64,000 nucleotides of DNA from Ailanthus altissimus (Eukaryota; Streptophyta; Magnoliopsida; Sapindales; Simaroubaceae), in contig OX327702.1 in NCBI GenBank assembly GCA_946807835.1, positions 13,330,001-13,394,000 on the forward strand, in the 5' to 3' direction. Positions 59,331-64,000 of the stretch are shown here, in pieces. A program made the position numbers and the translations under genes. The notes beneath the pieces are model-generated. The model saw nothing but the letters and a program-made list of their open reading frames with translations, was not told the origin of the DNA and did not search any database. Within the stretch, counting starts at the first letter, position 1. Each line of letters opens with the position of its first letter.

Positions 59331-60760
59331 TCATTATGTAGTTAACATAGAGTCCAAAATCCCTCTTTTTAGGGAGACATTTTTTTGCCACTACTGATGC
59401 TCTTATTAATTACAGAAATAGTCTAATGAAGTTATCATTTGGGAATATGACTCTTGAGGTGAAAATTTTTATATTGGCAAGCAACCACAAAAGGAAGACG
59501 AATACTATCATTTATATATGATAGACACCCTTGTAGCAGAAGAAGCTTATAAAAATCATAGCTCTGATTTTTTAGAAAACTTCTTAATTTTGATTTTGAA
59601 GAATTGTATTATCCTAATGAAACAACTGATGTATTTAGTATTTTTAACTTACAAGATAAAGGGACTCGATCTTGGCAGTCATGCTTTAAAGAGTTGCCAC
59701 GAGAGAGGGAGAGACTGAAACCATCAAACCTTGAGACACCACAAGTTAAGCTTTCCCCACTGCCCAAAGGTTTGAAACATGCATTCTTGGGACCAGGTGA
59801 TACCTTTCCTGTCATCATTTCTTATGAACTTAATGCTGAAAAAGAGAAAAATTTTATAAAATTGTTAAAAGAACATAAGTCTACACTAGGTTGAACCATA
59901 GCTAATATTAAAAGTATTTCTCCATTTACATACTCATATAGAATTCATTTAGAGAAATGTGCCCAACCCCGTAGAGATCCTTAAAGAAGACTTAACCCAA
60001 AAATAAAAGAAGTAGTAAAGAAAGATGTCTTAAAACTATTAGATATATATATAATCTACCCAATATTTGATAGTCAATGGGTAAGTCCAACTCAAGTAGT
60101 TCCTAAGAAATCTGGGGTTACTGTTGTAGAAAATAAAAATGGAATACCTGTTCTAATTAGGGTAGTAAGTGGTTGGCGAATGTCCATTGATTATAGAAAA
60201 TTAAACACGGCCACTAGGAAAGACTATTTTCCATTGCCTTTTATCAACCAAATTTTATAATGTATAGTTGGACATCCCTTTAATTACTTTCTTGATGGGT
60301 ATTCAAGTTATTACCAGATTGAGATAGCTATATATGATCAAGAAATAAACCACTTTTACATTCCTTTTTGGTACTTATACTTTTCGTAAAATGCCATTTT
60401 GGATTATGTAATGCACACCAGATATTTGTCAACATTATATGTTGAATATATTTCTCTGATATGGTTGAGAAATGCATAGAATTTTTTATGGATGATTTGA
60501 GTGTTTTTGGTGATTCTTTATATTCATGTCTATTTAACTTTAAAACTGTTTTGAGTGGGTGTGAAGAAAAAGGACTTGTCCTAAATTAGGAGAAATGTTA
60601 CTTCATGGTATCTTCAGGAATTGTTTTGGGGCATATTGTATCTGAAAGAGGAATAGAGATTGAAAAGGCAAAAATTGAATTAATCTCTAAATTACCTACA
60701 CCCAAAACGGTAAAATATGTCTGATTTTTTCTTGGACATGCTAGCTTTTACAGGAGTTTA
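59331..60760 (+). pseudogene. Athila-like reverse transcriptase
   Basis: Plus-strand fragments in order: SPLPKGLKHAFLG and SYELNAEKEKNF (PR-RT linker, 59750-59890), YPIFDSQWVSPTQVVPKKSG, GWRMSIDYRKLNTATRKDYF, YFLDGYSSYYQIEIA (catalytic Asp segment). FFMDDLSVFGDSLYSC at about 60485-60535 keeps the FMDD catalytic pair. Then GIVLGHIVSERGIEIEKAKI and FFLGHASFYRSLY. Matches the Athila lineage, which has this insert (I...VSGWR) between conserved RT blocks. Stops and frameshifts lie between blocks, so it is inactive although the catalytic Asp pair survives. Confidence 0.9.
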
Positions 60761-61406
60761 TACAAAAGTTTTTTGCTATATCTAGACCATTGTGTAACCT
60801 TCTACTAAAAGATGCTAAATTCACATGAACACAAGACTGTGATGAGGCATTTCGAACACTAATTTCCAAACTCACCACTACTCCTATCATGCAATCACTG
60901 AATTGGAACCTTTTATTTAAGATTATGTATGATGCAGTAATTATGATGTAAGAGCAGTTCTTGGGCAACAAAGGGAAGGGAAACCCTTTGTTGTCTATTA
61001 TGCTAGTAGGACTTTAAATGACACTAAAATGAATTACTCTACAACTGTAAAAGAACTATTAGTTGTTATTTTTGCCTTAGATAAATTCCATTCTTATTTA
61101 ATTAGTTCACCTATTATTATTTTTACTGACCACATGGCCTTTAAGTACCTTCTTTCTAAGAAGGATGCTAAAGCCTGTTTAATTAGATGGATTCTTCTTT
61201 TGCATGAATTTGATCTAACCATTAAAGATAAGAAAGGTGTTAAAAATGTCATTGCTAATCATTTATCCCACCTTGAGTTTATGGACTCCACTAATGTTCC
61301 ACTTATTCAAGATGATTTCTCTGATGAACTTCTTTTCACTGTAAAGCTAAATACCTTGGTACGCACATATCATAAATTATTTGGTTTGTGGAGAAGTTCC
61401 ATCTAA
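60761..61406 (+). pseudogene. Athila-like RNase H
   Basis: Reads YDASDYDVRAVLGQQREGKP-type sequence with one frameshift near 60930-61020. The frame 61029-61406 then reads MNYSTTVKELLVVIFALDKF, IIIFTDHMAFKYLLSKKDAK, RWILLLHEFDLTIKDKKGVK and NVIANHLSHLE. This is the Ty3 RNase H core (T..KE..AVVFA..KFR.YL, DH.AL.YL..K.DAK.RL.RW.LLLQEFD). It removes RNA from RNA-DNA hybrids. The 125-codon frame is the longest unbroken pol piece in the window; it ends with a stop just after the integrase linker. Confidence 0.9.
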
Positions 61407-62648
61407 CTGGAGTTCACAAGATATGCGTAAGTTTTTAATTGACATACGCAATTTTTATTGGGATGATCCATATCTTTTCAAATAGTACCCTGACCAAATT
61501 ATGAGACGTATTCTTAAAAGTGAAGTTTTTGGTATCTTAAATCTTTGTCATAGTGCTGCTTGTAGCGGTTATTTTTCTATGAAAAAGACAGCCGCAAAAC
61601 ATTTATAGTGTAGTCTTTACTGGCATACTTTGTTCAAAGATACTAATAATTTTTTTCATTCCTGTAAAAGGTTTTAAGAGTTAGGTACTGTATGTCGAAG
61701 ATAACTGATGCCTCTTAACCCTATTCTTGTTATCGAGATATTTGATTGGTAGGGTATCGATTTTATGGGTCATTTTTTCTCATCTTTTGGCTATCTTTAC
61801 ATCTTTTTAACTGTTGACTATGTATCAAAATAGGTAGAGGCTGTAGCTTGTCGTATTAATGATAACACAACTGTGGTAAAATTCTTAAAAGAAAATATGT
61901 GTATCTAGGTATGGTACACTATGTGTCATCATTAGTAACCAAGGAACACATTTTTATAACCAGTCTTTTGAAGCTTTAATGTGTAAGTATGGTGTTCTTC
62001 ACAAATGTTTCACTGCATACCATCCGCAGATAAATGGACAAGCTGAGCTAGCAAATAGAGAGGTTAAATAGATTTTCGAAAAAATAGTTAACTCGAATCG
62101 TAAAGATTGGTCACTACGTTTTTCTGATGCATTATAGGCATATCGCATTGCATATAAAACCATCTTAAGCATGTCTTTATATCGACTTGTCTATGGGAAA
62201 GCTTGTCATTTACTTGTTGAGCTAAAGCATAAAGCTTATTTGGCTGTGATAGCCCCTTTGATTTGAGCACTACAGGTCTTCGGAGAAAGTTACAATTGTA
62301 AAAAATAGAATAGTTGCGAAATAATACATATGACAACTCTAAGATTTATAAAGCTAAAATGAAAGTTGCTCATAACAAACAGGTCTAAAGGAAACACTTC
62401 GACCAAATCAACGGGTTTATCTTAATAATTCTCGATTGCATTTACACCATAGAAAGTTGAGATCTCGATAGACTGGTTTATCTGTGGTAAGGTGCATTTT
62501 TCTTAATGGTTCTGTCAAAATCAAAGACCCCACTGATGGGCAAATTTTTAAAGTGAATAGACAGCAATTGAAAAGCTATGTAAAAAAGGTAGACCACTGT
62601 ATGTACTTAGACAAGATCCCTCTTGTGGATTCTGTCTATTATGCTTAA
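61407..62648 (+). pseudogene. Athila-like integrase
   Basis: In changing frames: MRKFLIDIRNFYWDDPYLFK, GILNLCHSAACSGYFSMKKT (zinc module), WYGIDFMGHFF-like catalytic start at 61745, LTVDYVSK, VEAVACRINDNTTVVKFLKE. A segment matching the second catalytic Asp (ISNQGTHF, normally SDQGTHF) follows, then FHKCFTAYHPQINGQAELAN, RLVYGKACHLLVELKHKA and DLSTTGLRRKLQL. The C-terminal IFKVNRQQLKSY precedes the stop at 62648. Pattern and order fit Athila integrase, which inserts the cDNA. Many stops; inactive. Confidence 0.88.
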
Positions 62649-62856
62649 TCAGGTTCAATCTCTCTGCATCATATTTTAGATTTTGGCTTTTTATTTTTGC
62701 TTTTATTTTCTTCTGTATTTTATTTTATTTTCTTCTTTTTCTTTTTTCTTCTGCATGATTTTATTTTTTTATCAAGTGACGGATACGTTACTCTGTGACT
62801 ATTAACTGTCAATTAAACAGTGTATTCATCTCTTTTCTTTTTCACTTTCTTTGAAA
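62649..62856 (+). other. Pyrimidine-rich spacer after pol
   Basis: T/C-rich, no frame; separates the pol stop from the next ORF. Confidence 0.5.
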
Positions 62857-63273
62857 ATGGATAGCATTCTTGCCAACCTTAAAAAATATTTTCCTTCATT
62901 GCCTCAAAATGCTCTACTTAAAATTTATAAAGCATGTTGTGAAAGGCTAAGGCTATTAATGTTAAGGAATATTCCTACCAATATTCATTGGTTAATTAAA
63001 GCCAAGGTTCGATTAGCTGGTGAGTCTGCAAATGATTTTTTTTCTCTTATGCTTGGTCTTGGAAAAAGCTCTTATGCCAAAAGGTGAAGAGGAAAAAGGT
63101 TAAAAGTCTATCATAAATGTGCTCGATGTAACTATAACCAGAGTTGTCGTTCTTTAGGACTTGCATCTAGAAATTGAGAAGATAAAATTCAATTCATTAA
63201 GGATGGACTAAGTATGGAGTCTTTGGATGATATCCTATTAACTCTTGAGACGTATCCTTGTGGGCTTGTGTAA
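62857..63273 (+). pseudogene. Unrecognised ORF past Athila pol with basic and Cys-rich segment
   Basis: One frame from ATG 62857 to TAA 63271, 138 codons, broken only by two TGA codons (63085 and 63175). Residues 1-25 read MDSILANLKKYFPSLPQNAL, and then IYKACCERLRLL. Residues 50-75 include KVRLAGESANDFFSLMLGLG. The first TGA falls in a Lys/Arg-rich run, followed by VYHKCARCNYNQSCRSLGLA (CX2C plus a further Cys), and after the second TGA IQFIKDGLSMESLDDILLTL. I do not know the family. The order of basic run, Cys cluster and short tail recalls small cysteine-rich nucleic-acid-binding proteins of some plant RNA viruses, but that is a weak impression. It sits where Athila elements carry env-like or extra ORFs. 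A 42-codon frame (ATG 63273 to 63401) follows one frame over and may be its end. Confidence 0.5.
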
Positions 63274-63401
63274 TGCTTCTCAATTTATGGAATAAATTTA
63301 AAAATGAACATCAACGATATATTCTTGAGAATTTAACTTTAAATGACCCTTTTTACCAATTTATAAGAAAATTGGATGGGAAGCCTATCCCTGACCCATA
63401 A
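63273..63401 (+). pseudogene. Short coding-like frame, possible continuation of the previous ORF
   Basis: ATG 63273 to TAA 63399: begins MLLNLWNKFKNEHQRYILEN and ends KLDGKPIPDP. It directly overlaps the stop of the preceding ORF and looks like normal amino-acid composition, so a frameshifted C-terminus is possible. From 63402 to 63655 the sequence is AT-rich without features. Confidence 0.35.
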
Positions 63402-63658
63402 AGGGTGTTTAAGTCGTTACTGGACATAAAACTAGAGGATGTGAGCCACAATCACAACTACCTATACATATGCATGCATCTTAATTTCAAACATTTTTTT
63501 ATTTTATAAATAGTATAGCTACTCATATAGATGTCTTAAATTCAAATCTTTTGGTTAAATAATGCATGTGGATTATTATCTTTGAATTTTTGTGTTTTAC
63601 TTTCAAATCTCTTCTGAAAAACTGTCGAGTTATCAAAATCAATGTTATCATTTGGTAC

Positions 63659-63669
63659 TCTATAAATAC
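63659..63669 (+). promoter_or_regulatory. TATA-like box before the LOG-like fragment
   Basis: CTATAAATAC about 50 bases before the ATG at 63712, a normal plant spacing for TATA, 5' UTR and start. If real, the LOG-like copy came with its promoter, so it was not a reverse-transcribed mRNA. Confidence 0.45.
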
Positions 63670-63711
63670 AGTATCTTATTTTCATATATTGAGATAAAGG
63701 AGAGTGTAGAT

Positions 63712-64000
63712 ATGGACGAAACCTCAGCTCGACAATTCTGAAATATATGTGTATTTTGTGGATCTAGTCCTAGAAAAAATAAAGTGTTTGTAGAGGCAGC
63801 AAACAACCTATAAAAAGTATTATCTGTAAGAAAACTCTATTTAATATATGTGTCAACAGCTGCACATTTACGAGGAAGTCAAGTTTTATGTATTATTCCT
63901 ACAGCTTTAGCCGTAGGACACCTGACTGGAAAAATAATAAGGGAGAATTACGAGTCTCATCCATACATGAACGTATAGCTAGAATGGTTTACTATGCGGA
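63712..64000 (+). pseudogene. LONELY GUY-like cytokinin-activating enzyme, broken 5' fragment
   Basis: From ATG 63712 the frame reads MDETSARQF, stop (TGA 63739), NICVFCGSSPRKNKVFVEAA, NNL, stop, KVLSVRKLYLIY and VSTAAHLRGSQVL. It continues CIIPTALAVGHLTGKII; after a small frameshift ELRVSS and IHERIARMVYYA reach the window end. LOG enzymes (cytokinin riboside 5'-monophosphate phosphoribohydrolases) release active cytokinin bases. The family order CVFCGSS, LVYGGG.GLMG, V...GG.V.GIIP, L....TG and MHERKA/RM is clear. The GGGS.GLMG loop that should follow LIY is absent (a clean in-frame loss of about 10 residues). The PGG.GT..E motif would lie beyond 64000. Two stops plus a frameshift make it a pseudogene. 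No intron is seen in 290 bases. It lies 1.06 kb past Athila pol. Confidence 0.88.

Noticed and set aside
59609..59818. 69-codon minus-strand frame
   Set aside because: Opposite strand of the Athila PR-RT linker; no independent support.
60741..60971. 76-codon minus-strand frame opposite Athila RNase H
   Set aside because: Shadow of the pol coding strand; no homology.

Overview
This window is an AT-rich stretch of plant nuclear DNA, most likely from a eudicot; I cannot name the species. It is almost entirely a graveyard of LTR retrotransposons nested in one another. I see no intact protein-coding gene. All open frames over about 60 codons are retroelement fragments, chance frames inside LTRs, or broken copies of host-type genes (a FAR1/MULE-type protein and a LONELY GUY-like protein).

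Five retroelement groups recur. (1) A Ty1/Copia family with very long LTRs (about 1.6-2.5 kb, TGTTRGG...CCAACA) primed by initiator tRNA-Met. Two copies keep internal sequence on the minus strand (1-3746 and 15071-18893); other LTRs lie at 3761-6242, 18908-23439, 19986-22184, 24518-28602, 26297-28348, 29990-31303, 33579-35750 and 40918-42527. (2) A Ty3 Athila-like family primed by tRNA-Asp, the best copy running from a 5' LTR at 55062 through gag, protease, RT, RNase H and integrase to 62648; other parts lie at 6243-10613, 13367-15070 and 42753-44307. (3) A Ty3 Tat-like element on the plus strand (RNase H/integrase at 23440-24517, 28603-28650 and 31365-32160) followed by an antisense coiled-coil ORF. 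(4) A tRNA-Met-primed Ty3 element on the minus strand, 40097-53509, and a relative on the plus strand inside it. (5) Two copies of a 2.7 kb Del/Tekay-like solo LTR (10614-13366 and 28651-31364).

Nesting can be dated relatively by target-site duplications that I read directly: CTTAT around 26297-28348, GTAGA around 28651-31364, GCAAC around 42753-44307, and near-perfect pairs around 40918-42527 and 10614-13366. Most insertions are now solo LTRs, so LTR-LTR recombination has been the main fate, and every pol gene is broken by stops or lost catalytic residues.

The most unusual items are these. An Athila LTR at 7172-7998 is followed not by a normal 18-nt primer-binding site but by a complete 75-nt antisense tRNA-Asp including CCA (8004-8078). 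The Copia leader carries an array of hairpins with an identical 20-nt loop and differing but complementary stems (2650-2955 and 17855-18130). The Athila leader has an array of a small hairpin motif that stays stop-free in one frame in two copies. Past the Athila pol there is an unrecognised ORF with a basic and cysteine-rich segment (62857-63273), then a broken LOG-like cytokinin-activating enzyme fragment with its own TATA-like box (63659-64000), cut by the window edge.
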